Notes under the pieces: generated by a model
Seen by the model: only the letters and a program-made list of their open reading frames with translations
Database searches by the model: none
What the model was told of the DNA's origin: nothing
Assembly: GCA_005798205.1 (NCBI GenBank)
Contig: SYKJ01000093.1
Coordinates: 1 to 6,060 of the forward strand
Direction of reading: 5' to 3'
DNA: 6,060 nucleotides
From: Bacteroidota bacterium
Lineage (GTDB): Bacteria; Bacteroidota; Bacteroidia; Flavobacteriales; Crocinitomicaceae
Made by a program: the position numbers and the translations under genes
Shown: piece by piece, positions 1 to 5,240 of the stretch
Numbering within the stretch: the first letter of the stretch is position 1
How the letters are laid out: each line of letters starts with the position of its first letter

Positions 1-1
1 A

Positions 2-445
2 GAATGGAATTACAAGCGCATTGAGCAAACAATTGAAGGGGAGCCAAACAAACTGCAAAAAGGCGGAATGGCTTATTATAAAAAAGTTATGCCCTTGTTA
101 TACATGAACGATATTTTTGGATTTATGTCGTTTATTCGTCGCACCATTAGTTTTACAATGGGCTTAAGAAAGCCGTTTTTTAGAACTGGGGGTTCAGCAA
201 ACCAACGAATAATGACACACAAATCATGTGCTTTGGCTGCGCAAACTTTCATGCTTTCAATCGCTGCCGAAGGATTTCATTCCTGTCCAATGGAAGGCTT
301 TGATGAGAAACGCGTAAAAAAAGCCCTAAAACTACCACGAGGAGCAGAAATCAACATGATTATCTCTGTAGGTTTGGGAACAGAAGAAGGCATTTGGGGT
401 CCAAGATTTCGATTGGAAAATGAGGAAGTTATTTTTATAAAATAA
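2..445 (+). CDS. Nitroreductase-family FMN oxidoreductase, C-terminal part (5' end outside window)
   Basis: The frame is open to the left edge; 147 codons are visible and the ATG at 68 is an internal methionine, because the reading continues in frame upstream of it. The C-terminal half fits the nitroreductase fold of FMN- and NAD(P)H-dependent reductases. A helix with the pattern SCALAAQTFMLSIAAEG (about 229-279) is followed by an SCPMEGFD segment and a KLPRGAEINMIISVGLG strand (about 328-380). The chain ends in GPRFRLENEE, the Arg-rich terminus common in this family. Substrate cannot be inferred. It lies on the same strand as the downstream arsR-like genes, but 255 bases separate its stop from the arsR ATG and a promoter-like site lies between, so it is probably a separate unit. 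Family call is fairly sure; specific function unknown. Confidence 0.8.
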   Translation, partial: EWNYKRIEQTIEGEPNKLQKGGMAYYKKVMPLLYMNDIFGFMSFIRRTISFTMGLRKPFFRTGGSANQRIMTHKSCALAAQTFMLSIAAEGFHSCPMEGFDEKRVKKALKLPRGAEINMIISVGLGTEEGIWGPRFRLENEEVIFIK

Positions 446-601
446 ACTTCTTTTCTCAGTAGATAGAAAATTAATATGACTTAACTCCTTTGTAATTTTA
501 GAGTATTTCTAAAAACAATAAAAAGCTGTTTCCTAAAAGATCTAATTCAAATTTTGAGCTTTAATCTCAGCAAGCCCTTTTTTAGTCAAAAAACACCTTT
601 T

Positions 602-632
602 TTTGATTATTTCCTTGAAATTTATAAATCTG
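602..632 (+). promoter_or_regulatory. Probable Bacteroidota-type promoter of the arsR operon
   Basis: TTTG at 602-605 and TAAATCTG at 625-632 are separated by 19 bases. This matches the phylum's TTTG-N19-TAnnTTTG pattern with one mismatch in the -7 element (TCTG for TTTG). The spacing equals that of the near-perfect sucD promoter in this window. Transcription would begin near 638-641, leaving a leader of roughly 60 bases that contains the palindrome at 674-685. The site sits in very AT-rich DNA where chance matches are common. Confidence 0.4.
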
Positions 633-673
633 AGTTTTGAAGATAATTACAGGTAAATCATTTTTTAATCGTA

Positions 674-685
674 ATATTGCAATAT
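674..685. promoter_or_regulatory. Candidate ArsR operator, perfect 12-base palindrome
   Basis: ATATTGCAATAT is a perfect inverted repeat ending 15 bases before the arsR ATG (701). ArsR/SmtB repressors bind AT-rich palindromes near their own promoters and release them on binding metal or metalloid, so autoregulation is the natural reading. It lies downstream of the predicted start of transcription, where a bound repressor would act as a roadblock, unless the true promoter is closer to the gene than I propose. The TATTGCAATA core recurs at 784-793 inside arsR. Confidence 0.5.
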
Positions 686-700
686 GATAAAACTAAAACC

Positions 701-1033
701 ATGGGGATAACGAAAACATCCTACTTTTCACTCGAACAAAATGAATTTGCTGTAAAGCTGAAAGCTATGGCTCATCCAGCGCGTATTGCAATACTTGAGT
801 TTCTACTAAAATCAAATGATTGTATTTGTGGAGATATCGTAAATGAGCTCCCACTTTCGCAAGCTAGCATATCACAGCATTTGCGCGAACTCAAAGATGC
901 TGGCTTGATTAAAGGAACAATTGAAGGAAAATCAATTTGCTACTGTATTGACCAAATGGCATTTACGGCTTTAACAAAAAAAATTACTGCAATTGAGCAA
1001 AAGTTACTCAAAAAAAATAAAAAATGTTGTTAA
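701..1033 (+). CDS. arsR: ArsR/SmtB-family winged-helix repressor, probably arsenic/metalloid-responsive
   Basis: A 110-residue protein, typical size for dimeric ArsR/SmtB repressors. The AHPARIAIL segment (24-32) is the family's first-helix signature. Helix-turn-helix recognition residues are SQASISQHLRELKDAGLI (53-70), and the wing is KGTIEGKSICYCID (71-84). C41 and C43 (CICGD) occupy the place of the metal-binding ELCVCDL motif in plasmid-type ArsR, which suggests thiol coordination of As(III)/Sb(III). C80/C82 in the wing and a terminal C109-C110 pair add further thiols. The start is ATG 701; an in-frame TTG at 677 would add eight residues, but it lies inside the palindromic operator and known Bacteroidota relatives begin at MGITKT-like sequence. 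It leads the operon, 21 bases before the DUF6428 gene. Metal specificity is inferred, not shown. Confidence 0.88.
   Translation: MGITKTSYFSLEQNEFAVKLKAMAHPARIAILEFLLKSNDCICGDIVNELPLSQASISQHLRELKDAGLIKGTIEGKSICYCIDQMAFTALTKKITAIEQKLLKKNKKCC
783..794. promoter_or_regulatory. Second palindrome with the operator core, inside arsR
   Basis: GTATTGCAATAC is a perfect 12-base palindrome sharing the ten-base core TATTGCAATA with the site at 674-685. The centres are 109 bases apart. It encodes part of the conserved RIAIL stretch of ArsR, so protein constraint could explain it. It may be an auxiliary intragenic operator, but this is weakly supported. Confidence 0.25.
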
Positions 1034-1054
1034 TATAAATTATTTAGAACTGCT

Positions 1055-1525
1055 ATGAATATCACAGAAATAAAACAAATTTTAAGCAAACTTGATATTG
1101 TCGTTTTTCAATTGCCAAATCAATCTTTTGTGCCCAAACATTTCCATGTGACGGAAGTTGGTTTAATCAACAAAAAAATCATTGATTGTGGCGGAACACT
1201 TCGTGAAGAGCAAGTAGTTAACTTTCAATTATGGGAAGCAAATGATTTTGATCACCGCTTAGCTCCTTCTAAATTAATGGAAATTATAGCACTTTCAGAA
1301 TCTGTTTTAGACATTGATTCAAAGTTAGAAATTGAAGTAGAATACCAAAGCGAGACAATTTGTAAGTATAATTTGAATTTCAATAGTGAACACTTTGTGC
1401 TTGTTTCAACACAAACTGCTTGCTTAGCTCCTGATTCTTGTGAAGTTCCAATAGAAAAAATGAAAATCAATTTATCACAACTTACAACTCAAAATCCATG
1501 TAAACCTGGCAGTGGGTGTTGCTAA
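1055..1525 (+). CDS. DUF6428-family protein, ars-operon associated, cysteine-rich tail
   Basis: A 156-residue soluble protein with no signal peptide or membrane segment. I recognise it as the DUF6428 type by PKHFHVTEVG (27-36), DCGGTLREEQVVNFQLW (44-60) and the EVEYQS strand (95-100). The family is usually found beside arsR in Bacteroidota; its biochemical role is not known to me. H29, H31 and E34 resemble a small metal site. C123 and C129, then C149 and a terminal C155-C156 in a Gly-Ser-Gly linker, give five thiols in the last 34 residues, which suits binding or hand-over of As(III) or another soft metal. It sits 21 bases after arsR and 9 bases before the channel gene, so is surely co-transcribed. 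A metallochaperone or sensor role is inference; the domain name rests on memory of the family. Confidence 0.8.
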   Translation: MNITEIKQILSKLDIVVFQLPNQSFVPKHFHVTEVGLINKKIIDCGGTLREEQVVNFQLWEANDFDHRLAPSKLMEIIALSESVLDIDSKLEIEVEYQSETICKYNLNFNSEHFVLVSTQTACLAPDSCEVPIEKMKINLSQLTTQNPCKPGSGCC

Positions 1526-1534
1526 GATAAAACA

Positions 1535-2197
1535 ATGAGAAAATACATAGCTGAAATAATTGGAACTTTTGCAATGATGTTTTGCGGAACAGGTGCAATT
1601 ATCATAGATCAACAAACAAATGGTGCTATTTCTCACCTTGGAATTTCAATAACTTTTGGTTTGATTGTGATGATTGTAATTTATGCTTTGGGAAATATAT
1701 CTGGAGCTCATCTAAATCCTGCTGTTTCTATTGCTTTTACATTAGCAGGGAAATTAGAAGTAAAAAAACTTACACCCTATATTCTTAGTCAAATGATTGG
1801 CGCCTTTCTTGCAAGTTTACTTCTTTGTTATTTATTTCCACAAAATAAATTTTTAGGGGCAACTCTCCCCTCAGGAACTATCTTACAATCATTTATTTTA
1901 GAATTTATCATCACATTTATATTGATGCTTGTAATTATAAGTGTTGCAACTGGAGGAAAAGAAAAAGGAATATTTGCTGGACTTGTTATAGGACTTACAG
2001 TTTTATTAATGGCTTTATTTGCAGGTCCAATTTGTGGGGCAAGTATGAATCCTGCACGATCCATCGCTCCGGCAGTTGTAAGTGGTCACACAGAACATTT
2101 ATGGATATACATAGTGGCGCCAATTTTAGGTGCCGCATCGGCAATTCCAACTTGGAAATTTTTAATCTACAAAGAACATAAAATAGAGCATGAGTAA
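1535..2197 (+). CDS. MIP/aquaporin-family channel, probable metalloid (arsenite-type) channel
   Basis: A 220-residue inner-membrane channel of the major intrinsic protein family, with six hydrophobic segments and two half-helices bearing NPA motifs: SGAHLNPAVS (57-65; NPA 61-63) and GASMNPARS (168-176; NPA 172-174). Aligned without gaps to E. coli AqpZ, the aromatic/Arg filter reads F41, A160, A169, R175, against F, H, T, R in AqpZ. Loss of the filter histidine argues against a strict water channel and suits a larger neutral solute such as As(OH)3. Placement in an arsR-led operon recalls AqpS of Sinorhizobium meliloti, where a channel replaces the arsenite pump. It starts 9 bases after the DUF6428 stop and its end overlaps the phosphoesterase start by 8 bases. 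Glycerol or another small solute remains possible. The symbol aqpS would be reasonable but orthology is unproven. Confidence 0.87.
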   Translation: MRKYIAEIIGTFAMMFCGTGAIIIDQQTNGAISHLGISITFGLIVMIVIYALGNISGAHLNPAVSIAFTLAGKLEVKKLTPYILSQMIGAFLASLLLCYLFPQNKFLGATLPSGTILQSFILEFIITFILMLVIISVATGGKEKGIFAGLVIGLTVLLMALFAGPICGASMNPARSIAPAVVSGHTEHLWIYIVAPILGAASAIPTWKFLIYKEHKIEHE

Positions 2198-2966
2198 AAT
2201 AGCATTATTTAGCGATATTCATTCGAATCTACCTGCACTTGAGGCATTTTTTAAGGATCTTGAAAAATCAAAACCAGATACAATTTATTGCCTAGGAGAT
2301 TTGGTAGGTTATAACGTTTGGCCCAATGAGGTTATTAATGAAATCAGAAAAAGAGGAATTCCAACAATAGCAGGTAATTATGATTTTGGCGTTGGAAGAA
2401 CCTCAGACGATTGTGGTTGCGCATATAAAACAGAAGAGGAAAAAGAAATGGGTTTTCAGTCTATTGCTTTGACCAATCAATTAGTGAACTCCGAAGAACG
2501 ACACTATTTGCGATCACTTCCAGCTCATATTCAAGTGGAATACCAGCTAAATAGTGATTCTTTTTTTTTATTGATGGTTCATGGAAGCCCAAGAAAAATA
2601 AACGAATACCTTTTTGAAGATCGGGATGAAAAGAGCATGTTCCGCATTCTTGAAACATCAAATGCTGATATTCTATTTTTTGGTCACACGCACAAACCAT
2701 ACCATCGTATTTTTGAATACGAAAAAGACGGTCAAAAGGCATATCGTCATGCCATAAACATTGGCTCCATTGGAAAACCAAAAGACGGAGATCCCCGAGG
2801 ATGCTATGCACTAATAACAATTGATGAAAACAGCAGTAAAAACGATAGAAATAGCATTAAAGTCGAATTTATTCGTTTTACTTACGATCTAGATAAGGCC
2901 ACTAAAGCAATTGAGGAAAGTATTCTTCCAAATACATATGCTGAAATGCTAAGAAAAGCATATTAA
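2190..2966 (+). CDS. Calcineurin-like metallophosphoesterase (YfcE/MJ0936-like) at the end of the ars-type operon
   Basis: A 258-residue cytosolic protein with the complete dinuclear-metal signature: D9-x-H11 (SDIHSN), G36-D37 followed by VGY, G62-N63-Y64-D65, H131 in VHGSP, and G165-H-T-H168. This predicts an active phosphomonoesterase or phosphodiesterase; the substrate is unknown. Right after the third motif comes a DDCGCAYK insert (73-80) with C75 and C77, an unusual thiol pair close to the expected metal centre. The ATG at 2190 overlaps the channel gene in the octamer ATGAGTAA, so translation is probably coupled and the product made in step with the channel. A role in metalloid resistance is inferred from the operon alone; it might act on an arsenate- or phosphate-ester metabolite or adjust metabolism under stress. 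Confidence 0.88.
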   Translation: MSKIALFSDIHSNLPALEAFFKDLEKSKPDTIYCLGDLVGYNVWPNEVINEIRKRGIPTIAGNYDFGVGRTSDDCGCAYKTEEEKEMGFQSIALTNQLVNSEERHYLRSLPAHIQVEYQLNSDSFFLLMVHGSPRKINEYLFEDRDEKSMFRILETSNADILFFGHTHKPYHRIFEYEKDGQKAYRHAINIGSIGKPKDGDPRGCYALITIDENSSKNDRNSIKVEFIRFTYDLDKATKAIEESILPNTYAEMLRKAY

Positions 2967-2975
2967 ATAACTAGA

Positions 2976-2984
2976 TTTTTTTTT
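2976..2984 (+). terminator. T-tract in the convergent gap, weak terminator candidate
   Basis: A run of nine T lies 10 bases after the phosphoesterase stop, in the 36-base gap between that gene and the end of sucD. I could find no GC-rich stem before it on either strand, so an intrinsic terminator is not well supported. Convergent transcription here still requires some means of stopping. Confidence 0.2.
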
Positions 2985-3002
2985 ATTTATCGTAACTAAA
3001 AA

Positions 3003-3881
3003 TTACATTTTCACTGAAAGAACCTCCGCCATTTTTGAGCCGATATGCGCTGGAGAATCTACAACGTGAACTCCACATTCTCTTAAAATTCGTTTTTTTG
3101 CAGCGGCAGTATCATCTTTTCCTCCAACAATAGCTCCGGCATGTCCCATTGTTCTTCCTGTTGGAGCAGTTTCACCTGCGATAAAACCGACAACTGGTTT
3201 GGTTGCATTTTCCTTTATCCACCTTGCTGCAAGTGGCTCTAAGTTACCACCAATTTCGCCAATCATTACAATTCCGTCGGTTTCTGGGTCATTCATTAAC
3301 AAGGCAACTGCCTCCTGAGTTGTAGTTCCAATAATGGGATCTCCACCAATTCCAATAGCTGTTGAAATTCCTAATCCTGCTTTTGCTACTTGATCAGCAG
3401 CTTCATAGGTAAGTGTTCCTGATTTTGAAACAATTCCTATTTTTCCTTTTTTAAAAACAAAACCAGGCATAATTCCTATTTTAGTTTCTCCAGCAGTTAT
3501 AATTCCAGGACAATTTGGACCAATTAAACGGCAATCATAACCCTTAATGTATTCTTTGGTTTTTATCATGTCCTTAACCGGAATGCCTTCTGTAATGCAA
3601 ACAACCAATTTAATTCCTGAAGATGCTGCTTCCATGATTGCATCTGCAGCAAAGGCTGGCGGCACAAAAATAATAGAAACATCTGCCTGAGTCATGTTAA
3701 CGGCATCTACCATTGTGTTAAAAACAGGTTTATCTAAGTGCGTGGTTCCACCTTTACCAGGAGTGACACCACCAACGATATTTGTTCCATATTCGAGCAT
3801 CTGTCCAGCATGAAAAGTTCCCTCGCTACCTGTGAAACCTTGAACAAGAACTTTGGAATTTTTATTAACTAAAACGCTCAT
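3003..3881 (-). CDS. sucD: Succinyl-CoA synthetase (succinate--CoA ligase) subunit alpha
   Basis: A 292-residue, full-length alpha subunit of the TCA-cycle enzyme that interconverts succinyl-CoA and succinate while making ATP or GTP. The N-terminal CoA-binding Rossmann domain shows GFTGSEGTFH (15-24), followed by VGGVTPGKGG (37-45). GPNCPGII (121-128), VSKSGTLTYE (151-160) and GIGGDP (177-182) are conserved family blocks. H247 in GRTMGHAGAIVGG is the phosphorylated active-site histidine, matching H246 in E. coli. The beta subunit gene sucC is not adjacent, as is often the case in flavobacteria. ATG 3881 gives the expected N-terminus and lies about 20 bases from the predicted transcription start, so the gene appears to be transcribed alone, convergent with the ars-type operon. 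Nothing is missing or odd. Confidence 0.98.
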   Translation of the reverse strand: MSVLVNKNSKVLVQGFTGSEGTFHAGQMLEYGTNIVGGVTPGKGGTTHLDKPVFNTMVDAVNMTQADVSIIFVPPAFAADAIMEAASSGIKLVVCITEGIPVKDMIKTKEYIKGYDCRLIGPNCPGIITAGETKIGIMPGFVFKKGKIGIVSKSGTLTYEAADQVAKAGLGISTAIGIGGDPIIGTTTQEAVALLMNDPETDGIVMIGEIGGNLEPLAARWIKENATKPVVGFIAGETAPTGRTMGHAGAIVGGKDDTAAAKKRILRECGVHVVDSPAHIGSKMAEVLSVKM

Positions 3882-3906
3882 GATTTATTTAAATTTTATG
3901 TGAGTT

Positions 3907-3936
3907 CAAAAGTAAGAAATACCTTTTGAATTGCAA
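3907..3936 (-). promoter_or_regulatory. sucD promoter, Bacteroidota -33/-7 type
   Basis: Read on the minus strand, TTG (3936-3934), 19 bases, then TACTTTTG (3914-3907) matches the phylum's primary-sigma consensus TTG-N19-TAnnTTTG exactly. Transcription would start near 3900, giving a leader of about 20 bases before ATG 3881. The -33 element begins only 8 bases beyond the FKBP gene's stop codon. It overlaps the palindrome AATTGCAATT (3929-3938), a possible regulator site. Confidence 0.7.
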
Positions 3937-3944
3937 TTTTAATT

Positions 3945-4388
3945 TCACTTTAGATCGCATACTTTCATTTCATATCTCAGAATAGAGTTTTGAGGAATAT
4001 CCTCTAAAACATAATTCCCATATGCAATTGAAGGAGGAAGAATTAGTTGTAATTCAGTTTCTTTTTGACAAAAAAGCAATGCTTCTTTCCAACCAGCAAT
4101 TAAATCGCGAACAGCAAATGTGATTGGCTCTTTTTGAATTTCAAAACGTTGGCCATTTAATAAAAACCCCGAATAGGTAATTGATACACTGTCGGTATAT
4201 TGTATGAATTTCCCGACTCCATGTTTTGTGATTGAATAGCGTAAACCTGAGTCAGTTTTTTTGAATTTTAATTTACTTTTACCAGTGTAGCTGTCAATTC
4301 TAGAATCAAAATCCTTCAGTTCTTTATCAGAATACGTTGAACAACCAAAAATTAAAAAAATAAATAAAAGATTTGTTAGTTTACTCAT
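3945..4388 (-). CDS. FKBP-type peptidyl-prolyl isomerase-like lipoprotein
   Basis: A 147-residue lipoprotein. Residues 1-16 form a short signal peptide ending in the lipobox LIFGC, with C16 as the lipidated residue. From about 48 to 147 it carries one FKBP domain: SVSITYSGFLLNGQRFE (67-83), AGWKEAL (98-104), LPPSIAYG (117-124), IPQNSILRYEM (131-141). Aligned to FKBP12, Y72, F82, F91, I97, W100, Y123 and Y139 fit the binding pocket, but the pocket aspartate of the FDSS motif (D37) is E83 and the following SS is lost, so isomerase activity may be weak. It would assist folding of envelope proteins. Small FKBP lipoproteins such as GldI occur in gliding flavobacteria, but this is shorter and not assignable as GldI. 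Its ATG overlaps the TraB-family stop (ATGA), indicating coupled translation. Confidence 0.82.
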   Translation of the reverse strand: MSKLTNLLFIFLIFGCSTYSDKELKDFDSRIDSYTGKSKLKFKKTDSGLRYSITKHGVGKFIQYTDSVSITYSGFLLNGQRFEIQKEPITFAVRDLIAGWKEALLFCQKETELQLILPPSIAYGNYVLEDIPQNSILRYEMKVCDLK

Positions 4389-5239
4389 AACTTCACCGCT
4401 TTAAGTTCATAGCCTTCACTAATTAAAAGTTCGATTAAACCCTCTGGGCCAGGCAGATGCGCAGCTCCAACGGCAATAAAGACTTTTTGGGTTTTTATCA
4501 TTTCTTTTATGAAAGGAATCCAACGGATATTTCTTTCTTCAAGAAAAACCCTTGAATTAGGAAGCGAGTTATCTTTCGAAATAAAAGAATGCAAAGAATC
4601 AAGATTTTGACTTAAATAAAGAACTTGGAGTTCCTTGAATTCTTCCTTTGCTTTTTCTTGATTTCTCAATGCATCCATAAGCATTGTTTTTTGGTCAAAT
4701 GTGCTTAAATTATCGAAAAGTTTGATTTGTTGATCTATTGTTTCAAGTCCTAAAATTCGAAGGTTCTTTTTTTTTGCGAGCACTTCAAGTTCTAATTCTT
4801 GCGCCTTTGGATTTTCTGGAAGTGAATTTTGAAGTATAAACTGGAGTACTAAAAAAGGTTTTGCTTTTTCGAAATTTTCATCAAATTGCTGGGCATTCAT
4901 TAATAACTTATCCCTGGCCCAAAGGTGAATACTATCGCGTTCTTTTTCAGAAAAAAAATCATTAAAACTCCCTTTTTCCAAAGTTAGTTGGCTTGGAGAG
5001 AGGTTTGCAGAAGATACTGCATCTATTTCCATACATAAAGCAGTAGAGCTCCTAAGATAAGATTGAATTTTTTTAGGAAGAAAAAAAGATTCTTCATCCA
5101 TGATGTGCATTGTTCCAAAAAGATAAGATTTTTGATTTGAATTTGGACTGGTAATTTCCCACAACAGACTATTTTTTTTTACTTGGGAAGAAACGGACTG
5201 TGGCAGTAAAAAAAGAAAAAGGGCAATCCAAATTTTCAT
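4385..5239 (-). CDS. Secreted TraB/GumN-family protein
   Basis: A 284-residue protein with an N-terminal signal peptide (about 1-18: KIWIALFLFLLP core, then QSVSS), no lipobox cysteine, so probably periplasmic. The TraB/GumN fold is recognised by SYLFGTMHI (38-46, with the GTMH motif at 42-45), ILGLETIDQ (162-170), ERNIRW (235-240) and the C-terminal FIAVGAAHLPGPEGLIELL (254-272). The family is related to EreA/ChaN-type and Tiki-like proteases, with GxxH and H residues proposed in the active site; bacterial members have no firm function. I chose ATG 5239, because the longer version starts at a TTG (5248) inside the methyltransferase stop region and adds residues before the signal peptide. It begins 1 base after the methyltransferase stop and overlaps the FKBP start by 4 bases. 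Confidence 0.85.
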   Translation of the reverse strand: MKIWIALFLFLLPQSVSSQVKKNSLLWEITSPNSNQKSYLFGTMHIMDEESFFLPKKIQSYLRSSTALCMEIDAVSSANLSPSQLTLEKGSFNDFFSEKERDSIHLWARDKLLMNAQQFDENFEKAKPFLVLQFILQNSLPENPKAQELELEVLAKKKNLRILGLETIDQQIKLFDNLSTFDQKTMLMDALRNQEKAKEEFKELQVLYLSQNLDSLHSFISKDNSLPNSRVFLEERNIRWIPFIKEMIKTQKVFIAVGAAHLPGPEGLIELLISEGYELKAVKL

Positions 5240-5240
5240 A

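Noticed and set aside
2..445. Nitroreductase-like gene as a first member of the arsenic operon (flavin reductases can act on organoarsenicals)
   Set aside because: 255 bases of AT-rich DNA with a promoter-like site and an operator-like palindrome separate it from arsR; nothing in the visible half points to arsenicals.
578..606. T6-AGTC-A6 and TCAAAAAA/TTTTTTGA stem-loops as a terminator of the nitroreductase gene
   Set aside because: Stems are pure A/T apart from one pair, the alternatives are mutually exclusive, and the region overlaps the proposed arsR -33 element; poly-A/T tracts form these by chance.
1252..1470. Minus-strand open frame opposite the DUF6428 gene
   Set aside because: It lies wholly within a well-supported gene and shows no recognisable domain.
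1828..2064. Minus-strand open frame opposite the channel gene
   Set aside because: It is the antisense of conserved transmembrane and NPA-coding sequence.
1535..2197. Channel as a plain AqpZ water channel
   Set aside because: The filter His and Thr of AqpZ are both Ala here, and the gene sits in an arsR-led operon.
2461..2820. Minus-strand 119-codon open frame opposite the phosphoesterase
   Set aside because: The plus-strand frame carries all catalytic motifs; the antisense translation has no family resemblance and would lack a context or promoter.
2190..2966. Phosphoesterase as part of an ArsJ/GAPDH-style arsenate detoxification route via 1-arseno-3-phosphoglycerate
   Set aside because: No GAPDH or ArsJ transporter gene is visible in the window, so nothing supports this pathway.
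2968..2998. Repeated TAACTA at 2968-2973 and 2993-2998 flanking a T-tract, as a target-site or attachment-like duplication
   Set aside because: Six-base AT-rich direct repeats in a 36-base gap are not informative, and no mobile element lies nearby.
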